Assembly: GCA_018261895.1 (NCBI GenBank)
Contig: JAGTRT010000004.1
Span: 92,191 to 156,190, forward strand
From: Pseudomonadota bacterium
GTDB taxonomy: Bacteria; Pseudomonadota; Gammaproteobacteria; Burkholderiales; Rhodocyclaceae
DNA: 64,000 nucleotides
Direction: 5' to 3'
A program made the position numbers and the translations under genes. A model generated the notes under the pieces. It was given only the letters and a program-made list of their open reading frames with translations, was not told the origin of the DNA and did not search any database. Numbering within the stretch: the stretch's first letter is position 1; each line of letters begins with the position of its first letter. Positions 1 to 7,142 of the stretch are shown here, piece by piece.

Positions 1-192
1 CAGCGCGAGTTGCCGGCCCTGCAGATCGAGGGCGTGTTCGATCTGGAGCTGGAAGTCCTCGATCAGCTCGACGTCCCCGGCCAAAATTTCATTTTTGAGG
101 CTTTTTTCCAGTTGACCGTAACATTCGGGCCCAAGCGCATCGTCGCCGCGGCTCGGGTTGCCGACGGCGAAAATGACGACCGGTGCGCTCAC
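1..192 (-). CDS. hoxW: Hydrogenase maturation protease (partial, C-terminus outside window)
   Basis: The first 64 codons of a [NiFe]-hydrogenase C-terminal endopeptidase are present; the rest lies beyond base 1. It opens with a GTG whose bases overlap the stop codon of hoxH (GTGA), so the two are translationally coupled. The N-terminus reads VVIFAVGNPSRGDDALGP, the GNxxRGDDxxG nickel-binding signature of the HoxW/HyaD/HycI family, and continues with VELIEDFQLQIEHALDL. Such proteases trim the C-terminal tail of the large subunit after nickel insertion, and hoxH ends in such a tail. A copy of the dispersed repeat described below encodes about residues 23-36 (YGQLEKSLKNEIL). Confidence 0.88.
   Translation of the reverse strand, partial: MSAPVVIFAVGNPSRGDDALGPECYGQLEKSLKNEILAGDVELIEDFQLQIEHALDLQGRQLAL
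87..126 (+). repeat. Dispersed 40-bp repeat, copy 1 (inside the hydrogenase protease gene)
   Basis: It reads ATTTCATTTTTGAGGC, TTTTTTCC, AGTTGACCGTAACATTCG. The gene runs on the opposite strand, so the coding strand carries the complement, as in the two other in-gene copies. Confidence 0.8.
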
Positions 193-1652
193 GAACGGCT
201 CAGCGAATGAACGACGCGCCCTTCCGGATCGACCAGTTCGACTTCCAGCGGCATCTTGCCGAGCGCGTGCGTGGCGCAGGACAGGCAGGGATCGAAGGCG
301 CGGATGGCGACCTCGATGTGGTTGAGCAGGCCCTCGGTCACTTCGTGGCCGTGCAGGTAGCGGCGGGCGACGTGGCGGATAGCTTCGTTCATGGCCTGAT
401 TGTTGTTGGTCGTCGACACGATGAGGTTGGCCATCGTGATGAGATCGTTTTCATCGACCTGATAGTGGTGGAACAGCGTGCCACGCGGCGCCTCGATGAC
501 GCCGACGCCCTCCATCTGGCGCTCGCCCTCGACGACGAGGTCGCTGCCGAGCAGGTCGTCGTCGTGCAGGAGTTCCTTGATCACCTCGGCGGCATGCAGC
601 ATCTCGATCATGCGCGTCCAGTGATAGGCCAGCGGGGCGTGCATGGGCGAACCGCCGGCGTAATCGACGAATTCCTTGCGTTCATGTTCGGCGAACGGCG
701 TCGAGATCTGGTTGCAGTTCTGGACGCGGGCCAGCGGACCGACCTTGTACCAGCCGTGATCCTTGCCGAGCGACTTGAAGTACGGGAACTTCATGTAGCT
801 CCAGGCCCGCACCTCTTCCTCGATGTACTGGTTGTAGTGCTGGTAATCGACGTGATCGAAGATGATCTTGCCGTTGTCGTCGCGGGCACGCAGCGTGCCG
901 TGGTAGAAGTCGAGATCGCCGTTGTTGCCGACGATGGACATGAAATTCGAGCGGAAGATGCCGAAGCTGTTGTAGAGCCCGGGGTCCTGCGTATGCACCT
1001 TCTGGATCAGTTGCACCGCGTCGCGCGACCACTGGACGATGTGATAGATGTCCTTGAGCAGTTCGTCACGCTCGGCGATGGTCAGCGCCTTGTTCACGCC
1101 GCCCGGGATGGCACCCGTGCCATGGACGCGCTTGCCGGCGGTGACGCGAATGACTTCCTGCCCGAACTTGCGCAGCAGCACGCCGCGCTTGGCCGTTTCC
1201 GGATGCGCCATGGCGACGCCGACGATGTTGCGCTTGGTCACATCGCTATCGAAGCCGAACAGCAGATCAGGCGAGCAAAGGTGGAAGAAATGCAGCGCAT
1301 GCGATTGCAGCATCTGGCCGTAATGCATCAGGCGGCGCATCTTCTCGGCCGTCGCCGTGAGCTTCTTGGCGCCGACGATGACATCGAGCGCCTTGGAGGC
1401 GGCCAGATGGTGCGACACCGGACAGATGCCGCACAGGCGCTGGACCATGACCGGCACTTCCCAGTACGGCCGGCCCTGAATGAACTTCTCGAAGCCCCGG
1501 AACTCGACGATGTGCAGGCGAACCTGATGCACCTTGTTCTGGTCATCGAGCAGGATGGTCACCTTGCCGTGGCCCTCGACGCGCGAGACCGGGTCGATCG
1601 CCACGCGGCGCAGGTTTTCGGGATGTTGGGCGGTTTCCAGTTGGTAGGTCAT
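189..1652 (-). CDS. hoxH: NAD-reducing [NiFe] hydrogenase large subunit HoxH
   Basis: This 487-residue protein is the catalytic subunit of a cytoplasmic bidirectional (group 3d type) hydrogenase that couples H2 oxidation to NAD+ reduction. The proximal nickel motif RLCGICPVSHH supplies Cys74 and Cys77. The distal motif DPCLSCATH supplies Cys456, Cys459 and His462. A 25-residue tail follows His462, the expected site of cleavage by the downstream protease. Length matches known HoxH (about 488). It lies 117 bases after hoxY, a wider gap than elsewhere in the operon; no gene is visible in that gap. Start: ATG followed by TYQLETAQ, shortly after GGGAG. Confidence 0.96.
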   Translation of the reverse strand: MTYQLETAQHPENLRRVAIDPVSRVEGHGKVTILLDDQNKVHQVRLHIVEFRGFEKFIQGRPYWEVPVMVQRLCGICPVSHHLAASKALDVIVGAKKLTATAEKMRRLMHYGQMLQSHALHFFHLCSPDLLFGFDSDVTKRNIVGVAMAHPETAKRGVLLRKFGQEVIRVTAGKRVHGTGAIPGGVNKALTIAERDELLKDIYHIVQWSRDAVQLIQKVHTQDPGLYNSFGIFRSNFMSIVGNNGDLDFYHGTLRARDDNGKIIFDHVDYQHYNQYIEEEVRAWSYMKFPYFKSLGKDHGWYKVGPLARVQNCNQISTPFAEHERKEFVDYAGGSPMHAPLAYHWTRMIEMLHAAEVIKELLHDDDLLGSDLVVEGERQMEGVGVIEAPRGTLFHHYQVDENDLITMANLIVSTTNNNQAMNEAIRHVARRYLHGHEVTEGLLNHIEVAIRAFDPCLSCATHALGKMPLEVELVDPEGRVVHSLSRS

Positions 1653-1769
1653 TCAAATCTCCCACAATTCATGGTGATTTCGGCCCAGGGCGCGAAAACG
1701 AGCCGAAGGCAGTGCACCTGGCACGACGAGGCGAAGTTGACAAAGCCATGGGTCGAAAGCGCCATGAAT

Positions 1770-2318
1770 TCAATCGTAGTGCATCAGGCCGTGGCCCAAT
1801 TCGGGTTCTTTGCCGGCGAGAAGATCCGTCAGCACCTTCCAGATCGCGTCGCCCGACGGCGGGCAACCGGGAATGAAATAGTCGATCTTGACCACTTCAT
1901 GGATCGGATGCACCTGATTGAGCGGCAGCGGCAGTTCCGGGTCGTTCGGGATCATGCCGTTGGCCAGCCCCGGGCTGGTGTGATAGACCTCCTCAAGGAT
2001 GGTCGTCAGCGGCAGGTGGTTGCGCTGGGCCGGCAGGCCGCCGTTGATGGCGCAGGCGCCCATGGCGATGAGGATCTTGCAGTTCTTGCGGAACTCGCGC
2101 AGGACATGGACGTTCTCGGCATTGCACAGCCCGCCCTCGATGATGCCGATGTCGCAATCCGGGCTGCAGTGCTTGATGTCAGTCAGCGGCGAACGGTCGA
2201 ACTCGATGTGTTCGAGCAGCGTGAACAGCCGCTCGTCGATGTCGAGGAAGGACATGTGGCAGCCGAAACAGCCAGCCAGTGAGGTCGTCGCGACTTTCAG
2301 CTTTTTCTTCTCGGTCAT
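1770..2318 (-). CDS. hoxY: NAD-reducing hydrogenase small subunit HoxY
   Basis: This 182-residue iron-sulfur small subunit carries the proximal [4Fe-4S] cluster that passes electrons from HoxH to HoxU. Cysteine motifs seen are CFGCHMSF near residue 18, GACAINGG near the middle and PGCPPSGD towards the C-terminus, as in the short small subunits of group 3 enzymes. The ATG (MTEKKKLKVATTSLAGC) was chosen over an upstream in-frame extension because the latter overlaps hoxU and is low-complexity Arg-rich sequence. The start lies one base past the hoxU stop, so coupling is likely. Confidence 0.95.
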   Translation of the reverse strand: MTEKKKLKVATTSLAGCFGCHMSFLDIDERLFTLLEHIEFDRSPLTDIKHCSPDCDIGIIEGGLCNAENVHVLREFRKNCKILIAMGACAINGGLPAQRNHLPLTTILEEVYHTSPGLANGMIPNDPELPLPLNQVHPIHEVVKIDYFIPGCPPSGDAIWKVLTDLLAGKEPELGHGLMHYD

Positions 2319-2319
2319 G

Positions 2320-3027
2320 TCAGCGGCCCTCCGTCGTGTCGGCGGTTTGCGAAATCGGCGCCTGGTCGTACTTCCGCTCGCCGATTGGCACGGCGAAACC
2401 GCGACGTTTCTTGAGAATGACGCCCACCGGGCAAACCTGCGCCGCCTTGTCGGCCAGCGAGAAGTCGGTGTCGGCCAGTTGGCCCGACTTGGCATTGACG
2501 ATCAGATGTGTCTTGATGCCGCGCCCGGACAAGCCGAAGACGTTCTTGCCATCGACATCGCGGCTGGCCCGCACGCACAGCGAGCAGAGGATGCAGCGGT
2601 TGAAGTCGAGCAAAACCTCGGGGTGCGAGGCGTCGACCGCCCGATTCGGAAAGAAGTGATCGTAGTGCGGCGACATCATGCCGAGGTGGTAGGCCGTGGC
2701 CTGCAACTGGCAGTTGCCGCTCTTTTCGCACGACGGGCAGAAATGGTTGCCTTCGACGAAAAGCATCTGGGTCAGCGCCCGGCGTTCGGCATTGATTTCC
2801 TCGGTCTCGCTCTCGACCACCATGCCCGGCGCTGCGCGCATCGTGCACGACGCCGTGTGCCGGCCATTGACCTTGACCGTGCACAGCTTGCACGAGCCAT
2901 GTGCCTTGAACTCCGGGTGGTAGCACAGGTGAGGAATGAAGACCCCGGCGGCGCTGGCTGCCTGGATGATGGTCTGGCCCTCGGTGAAGGGAATGACCTT
3001 GCCGTCGAGTGTGAAGGTATGGCTCAT
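2320..3027 (-). CDS. hoxU: NAD-reducing hydrogenase diaphorase small subunit HoxU
   Basis: This 235-residue electron-transfer subunit is related to the N-terminal part of NuoG. It has a ferredoxin-type [2Fe-2S] site (Cys35, Cys46, Cys49, Cys61), then the complex-I-like His/Cys site HFCPSCEKSGNC (His95, Cys97, Cys100, Cys106), then a [4Fe-4S] set beginning CILCSLC. It links the HoxYH hydrogenase module to the flavin diaphorase HoxF. Its ATG overlaps the end of hoxF by four bases. Length and domain order match HoxU from known NAD-reducing hydrogenases. Confidence 0.95.
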   Translation of the reverse strand: MSHTFTLDGKVIPFTEGQTIIQAASAAGVFIPHLCYHPEFKAHGSCKLCTVKVNGRHTASCTMRAAPGMVVESETEEINAERRALTQMLFVEGNHFCPSCEKSGNCQLQATAYHLGMMSPHYDHFFPNRAVDASHPEVLLDFNRCILCSLCVRASRDVDGKNVFGLSGRGIKTHLIVNAKSGQLADTDFSLADKAAQVCPVGVILKKRRGFAVPIGERKYDQAPISQTADTTEGR

Positions 3028-4922
3028 GATTGGCCTCCGTGTTCATTCTCCAGGTGCGCTGCGGCGTCGTCGCGGCCGGTCATCTGGCGCGCGGCCGACA
3101 GTGCGCGGTCGAGATTGAAGGCGGGCGTGAAGTCCTGCTGCATCATCCGCTTGTCGTAGGCCGGGCGGAACTTGGCGATGGTGTCGAGCACCGGGTTGCA
3201 GGCCGTGTGCCCGAGGCCGCAATGGCTCATCGATTGCAGCAGGTTGTTGAGCTTTTCGATCTCGGCAAAGTCGTAGGGCGACCCGCTACCGTAGTGCAGC
3301 TTGTCCATGAGGTTCTTGAGCAGCGAGGTGCCGACCCGACACGGCGTGCAGAAACCGCAGCTTTCGTGCTGGAAGAAATGCACGTAATTGCGCGCCACCT
3401 CGAACATGTCGCGGGTCTTGTTGAAGACAGTGAAGGCCCCGGCGGTCGGGATGTCCTCGAAGCCGATGATGCGGTCGAATTCGTCCTCGGCGACACAGAT
3501 CCCGGACGGCCCGCTGACCTGCACGGCCTGCGTATCGGTCGCTCCGCAATCTTCGAGCACCTGGCGGATGCTCACGCCGAACGGATATTCGTAGATGCCG
3601 GGCCGCTCGCAATCGCCGGACACCGACAGAATCTTCGTCCCGGCCGAATGCTTGGTACCAATGGCGGCATACCACTCGCCGCCGTTGAGGGCGATGAGCG
3701 CCGCCGCAGCGAAGGTTTCGACGTTATTGACGATGGTCGGCTGGTCGAGATAGCCGTTCGTCACCGGGAACGGCGGCCGGTTGCGCGGCGTACCGCGCTT
3801 GCCTTCGAGCGACTCGATGAGCGCCGATTCCTCGCCACAGACGTAGGCACCGGCGCCGACGTGGATCTCGATGTCGAAATCCGCCCCGGGTAGCCCGCAA
3901 ATATCCTTGCCCAACAGGTTTTCACGGCGGCGGTTGGCCAGCACGGCATTGAGGTGATCAAGCAGGTAGCGGTATTCGCCGCGCAGATAGACGAAGCCGC
4001 GCGTCGCGCCGACGGCGTAGGCAGCTACGGTCATGCCTTCGAACACAAGGTCGGGACATCTGGACAACAACACGCGGTCCTTGAATGTACCCGGCTCGCC
4101 CTCGTCGGCGTTACACACCACGATGCGCTGATGCCCCGGCTTCAATTGTGCATTGCGGCATGCCTCCCACTTGAGGCCGGTGGTGAAACCGGCACCGCCC
4201 CGACCGCGCAGACCGGCCCGCTTGATTTCATCGAGCGTTGCGGCCGGACCACCGATGCCGCTGGGCAGCCCTTCGCGCCAGGAACGCATGTTGGAGGCGT
4301 TCAGGCCGTCGCTGGGCGCCCTTGCCCGTGCGGCCAGCAAGGCCTCGCCGGGCTTGAAATCGGCATTGAGCAGGATGTCGGCGCGCCGGATGTTGTCCTG
4401 AATCTTGAAGAAGGCGGGCGGCCACTCGGCCATCGGCACCTTGTTGCGGATCAGTTCGGCGATCTCGTCGATGCGCTGCTCACTCAGGCCGGCAATGGCG
4501 TAGTTGTTGACCAGCATGCCCGGCCCCTGGTCGCACAACCCGGTGCAGGCCGTCTTGCCGACGCTGACCAGGCCATCTTCGGACACCTTGCCGCGCTCGA
4601 CCCACAGGCTGTTGCACAGGCGCTCCATGAGCGCACGGTTGCCCTGCATGCGGTCGGTGATGTTGTCCGAAAACAACACGCGGTATTTGCCGCGCGGCTC
4701 GGTGTAAATAAAGGAATAGAAGCCGGCAACGCCTTCAATCTTGGTCCGCGGCACGCCCAGCGTGGCCTGCAGGTGGTCGATGGCTTCCGGTGGTATCCAG
4801 TCGCAGGCTTCCTGCACTTCGCGCAGGATCTGCAACATGCAGGTCGGGTCCCGCCGGTATCGATTGACGACACGGTCAACCACCCCGGCAACCGCTTCGG
4901 CATGCATTTCATTGAAGCCCAC
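3024..4922 (-). CDS. hoxF: NAD-reducing hydrogenase diaphorase large subunit HoxF
   Basis: The protein has about 632 residues. Roughly residues 20-150 form a NuoE/HoxE-like thioredoxin fold. The remainder is a NuoF-like flavin domain with the FMN/NADH loop GRGGAGFTTGLKWE and the [4Fe-4S] motif ESCGFCTPCRVG. It oxidises or reduces NAD(H) for the hydrogenase. The N-terminal domain keeps ACTGLCDQGP but has LFSDNI where NuoE has the first two cluster cysteines. Start: a GTG at 4922 lies five bases after a strong GGGAGG; an ATG at 4946 is possible but has no such site. First gene of the hox operon. Confidence 0.93.
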   Translation of the reverse strand: MGFNEMHAEAVAGVVDRVVNRYRRDPTCMLQILREVQEACDWIPPEAIDHLQATLGVPRTKIEGVAGFYSFIYTEPRGKYRVLFSDNITDRMQGNRALMERLCNSLWVERGKVSEDGLVSVGKTACTGLCDQGPGMLVNNYAIAGLSEQRIDEIAELIRNKVPMAEWPPAFFKIQDNIRRADILLNADFKPGEALLAARARAPSDGLNASNMRSWREGLPSGIGGPAATLDEIKRAGLRGRGGAGFTTGLKWEACRNAQLKPGHQRIVVCNADEGEPGTFKDRVLLSRCPDLVFEGMTVAAYAVGATRGFVYLRGEYRYLLDHLNAVLANRRRENLLGKDICGLPGADFDIEIHVGAGAYVCGEESALIESLEGKRGTPRNRPPFPVTNGYLDQPTIVNNVETFAAAALIALNGGEWYAAIGTKHSAGTKILSVSGDCERPGIYEYPFGVSIRQVLEDCGATDTQAVQVSGPSGICVAEDEFDRIIGFEDIPTAGAFTVFNKTRDMFEVARNYVHFFQHESCGFCTPCRVGTSLLKNLMDKLHYGSGSPYDFAEIEKLNNLLQSMSHCGLGHTACNPVLDTIAKFRPAYDKRMMQQDFTPAFNLDRALSAARQMTGRDDAAAHLENEHGGQS

Positions 4923-5045
4923 AATAACCTCCCGGGAGCAGCCCATGACACGGGAAAGACTAGCACCTCAAAGTGTCATTGTCTTGCGTGAGGTCAACTG
5001 TTGGGCACTTGCCTAGCCATTTCAATTCGGAATGTGCCAAAATGG

Positions 5046-5060
5046 TGTTGCGCTGCAACA
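5046..5060. promoter_or_regulatory. Perfect palindrome between hoxF and fabI
   Basis: TGTTGC and GCAACA are separated by GCT. The palindrome lies in the roughly 230-base divergent intergenic space, just upstream of the proposed fabI promoter and about 125 bases upstream of hoxF. A dimeric regulator site is one reading; none is identified. Confidence 0.35.
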
Positions 5061-5089
5061 TTGGTAAAATTATCATAAATATTCAATAT
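5061..5089 (+). promoter_or_regulatory. Candidate sigma-70 promoter of fabI
   Basis: TTGGTA at 5061-5066 and CAATAT at 5084-5089 are separated by 17 bases, in an AT-rich stretch about 60 bases upstream of the fabI start. The match to consensus is moderate. Confidence 0.4.
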
Positions 5090-5148
5090 TCGCAGTTTAG
5101 TCTGGGCCAGGATGTAGCGTTGACCAACAAACCTTGAGGATGAATAGC

Positions 5149-5937
5149 ATGAGCACGACCAACGAACAAACCCTGCTGCCGCTGGCTGGCAAAAAAGGCC
5201 TGATTACCGGTGTCGCCAACGACAAATCCATCGCCTTTGCCGTGGCCAAGGCCGTTCGCGCCCTTGGCGGCGAAATTGCCCTGACCTACCAGAACGAGAA
5301 AACCGCGAAATACACCCAGCCGCTGGCCGAAGCCCTCGGCGCCAAGCTCTTCCTGAAGCTCGACGTGGCCGAGCCGGGCAGCCTGGAATCGGTGATCGAG
5401 CAGTGCGGTCAGGAATTCGGCGAAATCGACTTTGCCATCCACTCGATGGCCTTCTGCAATGGCGACGACCTGCACGGCCGCGTCATCGACACCTCCGAAG
5501 CCGGCTTCGACTCGGCCATGAACATTTCCTGCCACAGCTTCCTGCGCATGGCCAAGGCACTGGAGCCGCTCATGGCCCACGGCGGCTCGCTGATCACCAT
5601 GTCCTACCTCGGCGCCGAGCGCGTCGTGCGCAACTACGGCGTCATGGGCATCATCAAGGCGGCGCTTGAATCGGCCGTCCGCTACATGGCCTATGACCTC
5701 GGTCCCAAGGGCATCCGCGTTTTCGCCGTGTCGCCCGGCCCGATCATGACCCGCGCGGCTTCCGGCATCGCCAACTTCAACTCGCTGCTCGAATCGGATG
5801 CCCAGAAGGCACCGCTCGGCCGCACCGTCACCATCGACGAAGTCGGTGCCCTGACGGCTTTCCTGTGTACCGCTGGCTCTTCCGGCATGACCGGCCAGAC
5901 CATCTACGTCGACGCTGGCGCCCACATCGTCGCGTAA
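5149..5937 (+). CDS. fabI: Enoyl-[acyl-carrier-protein] reductase (NADH), FabI type
   Basis: This 262-residue short-chain dehydrogenase-like reductase catalyses the last step of each fatty-acid elongation cycle. Seen are the N-terminal GLITGVANDKSIAFAVAKA nucleotide loop typical of FabI and the catalytic YLGAERVVRNYGVMGIIKAA segment with the Tyr-X6-Lys pair near its middle. AVSPGPIMTRAASGI follows. The ATG at 5149 is preceded by GAGGA at 5136-5140, with eight bases between; earlier in-frame starts lack this. It heads a plus-strand group with the kinase/phosphatase pair and the acyl-phosphate enzymes, so it may serve a specialised acyl pathway, though nothing in its sequence distinguishes it from a housekeeping FabI. 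Confidence 0.95.
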   Translation: MSTTNEQTLLPLAGKKGLITGVANDKSIAFAVAKAVRALGGEIALTYQNEKTAKYTQPLAEALGAKLFLKLDVAEPGSLESVIEQCGQEFGEIDFAIHSMAFCNGDDLHGRVIDTSEAGFDSAMNISCHSFLRMAKALEPLMAHGGSLITMSYLGAERVVRNYGVMGIIKAALESAVRYMAYDLGPKGIRVFAVSPGPIMTRAASGIANFNSLLESDAQKAPLGRTVTIDEVGALTAFLCTAGSSGMTGQTIYVDAGAHIVA

Positions 5938-5952
5938 TTCCGGTCCGTAGGG

Positions 5953-5993
5953 ATTCCTACGGTCAACTGGAAAAAAGGGCAAAATTTCAAATG
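5953..5993 (-). repeat. Dispersed 40-bp repeat, copy 2 (intergenic)
   Basis: On the minus strand it reads ATTTGAAATTTTGCCC, then TTTTTTCC, then AGTTGACCGT. It lies in the 113-base gap after fabI. Its core end overlaps an inverted repeat CCGTAGG / CCTACGG at 5945-5962. Confidence 0.85.
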
Positions 5994-6051
5994 GGCGGGA
6001 AGGCGAACTTCCTCGGATTCCCGCCAATTTGAAGCAATTTCGGAGAAGGCC

Positions 6052-6630
6052 ATGCCTGAAGAAATTGAAGGACTGATCCCCGACCCTGTGCCGGACCACC
6101 CATTGCTGCGCGGTCGCAAGGAAATCGGCCGCGGCGAGAGCACCATCGTCCTGGAAGCCGACACCGTCGACGGCCAGGAACGCGTCTTCAAGGTGCTGTC
6201 CTCGCCCACCGACTACGCCTACTACACCGCCGACGACCGCCCGACGGGGACGCATTTCCCGGTGGTCTTTGCCGATCATGGCAAGGTCGGCCGCTCCAGC
6301 CGCGGCTTTCCGTTCTACGTGGTCGAAGTCGAGCGGCTCTACCCCCTGCCTGGCGGCGGCGACGCGGCCGAGGTCGCGACCAAGCTGTCCACCTCCTATT
6401 TCGATGCCTGCATGATGTGGCGCAACCTGGCCCAGGACATGGGCCGCATCGCGCTGCACCACCTCGTCGTGACGCCGATGGGTTGGACCGATGCCCTCAA
6501 GGAGTCGCTCAAAGCCGTCGAGGACTTCTCCAACGAGTACGGCGCCCTGCCCGACCTGATCAAGGCCGACAACCTCATGATGCGAAAGGACGGGACGCTG
6601 GTTTTCTCCGACCCGGTTTTCATGGAATGA
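6052..6630 (+). CDS. Small protein-kinase-like protein
   Basis: This 192-residue protein looks like a minimal kinase fold. GRGESTIVLEA (residues 26-36) resembles a glycine-rich loop and Lys47 in RVFKVL the ATP-anchoring lysine. VVEVERL could be the hinge. The C-terminal PDLIKADNLM (Asp168, Asn174) with LVFSDPV (Asp187) resembles a catalytic loop plus metal-binding Asp. The His-Arg of a standard HRD motif is absent, as in many small bacterial kinase-like proteins. Its stop overlaps the ATG of the phosphatase gene (ATGA), suggesting that the two act on one substrate. Family membership is inferred from motifs only; it could be a pseudokinase. Confidence 0.7.
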   Translation: MPEEIEGLIPDPVPDHPLLRGRKEIGRGESTIVLEADTVDGQERVFKVLSSPTDYAYYTADDRPTGTHFPVVFADHGKVGRSSRGFPFYVVEVERLYPLPGGGDAAEVATKLSTSYFDACMMWRNLAQDMGRIALHHLVVTPMGWTDALKESLKAVEDFSNEYGALPDLIKADNLMMRKDGTLVFSDPVFME

Positions 6631-7112
6631 GCATCAGCAAAGTTTATTTCGCCTCGCGCGAGCTGGCCGAATCCCTGATCGGCAAACCGTCGATGGCGGT
6701 GATTTCGATCACCGACCCGGGCAGCCCGCCGGCCAACCTGCACGCCCAGTTCGAGCACATCCTGCGTCTCGCCTTTTTCGACGCCGTGCCGGCCGACGAA
6801 TTCCTGCCCGCTCCGCTGCCCGGCATGTTCGACTACGTCATGGCCCGCCAGATCGTGAATTTCGTGCACGCCCTGCACCAGTCACCCGAGACGGTGTCCG
6901 TCCTGGTGCACTGCGAATACGGTGTCAGCCGCTCGGCTGCCGTCGCGCTGTTCGTCGAAGCCTATGCCGGCGCCCCGCTCATTTCGCGCGAATTCACCGG
7001 CGAAGCCAACCAGTGGGTCATCGATCAACTGCTGCAGATGAGCCCCGAGCTGGACATCGACATTCCGCCGGTCAGCGCGGCGCGCGATCGTCGTGCCAGG
7101 CCCAGGCTTTGA
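6627..7112 (+). CDS. Dual-specificity / tyrosine phosphatase-like protein
   Basis: This 161-residue cytoplasmic protein carries the cysteine-phosphatase signature HCEYGVSRS: His95, nucleophile Cys96 and phosphate-binding Arg102 (HCX5R). A conserved-looking FFDAVPADEF segment upstream may supply the general acid. It resembles the compact bacterial phosphatases annotated as dual-specificity or tyrosine phosphatases. Its ATG overlaps the stop of the kinase-like gene, and 30 bases separate it from the MaoC-phosphotransacylase gene. Opposing kinase and phosphatase activities on the adjacent metabolic enzymes is an inference from this arrangement. Confidence 0.78.
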   Translation: MSISKVYFASRELAESLIGKPSMAVISITDPGSPPANLHAQFEHILRLAFFDAVPADEFLPAPLPGMFDYVMARQIVNFVHALHQSPETVSVLVHCEYGVSRSAAVALFVEAYAGAPLISREFTGEANQWVIDQLLQMSPELDIDIPPVSAARDRRARPRL

Positions 7113-7142
7113 GCCGGAACGCCGTTTTTTTGGAGCATTAAC

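Noticed and set aside
183..2282. Long open frame on the plus strand antisense to hoxH/hoxY
   Set aside because: It has the high Asp/Val/Ala/Arg composition of a GC-rich shadow frame, no recognisable domain, and overlaps clear hydrogenase genes along its whole length.
4981..5045. Possible sigma-54 promoter for hox on the minus strand (TTGGCAC)
   Set aside because: The -24-like TGGCAC is present but no GC-containing -12 element occurs at the required spacing.
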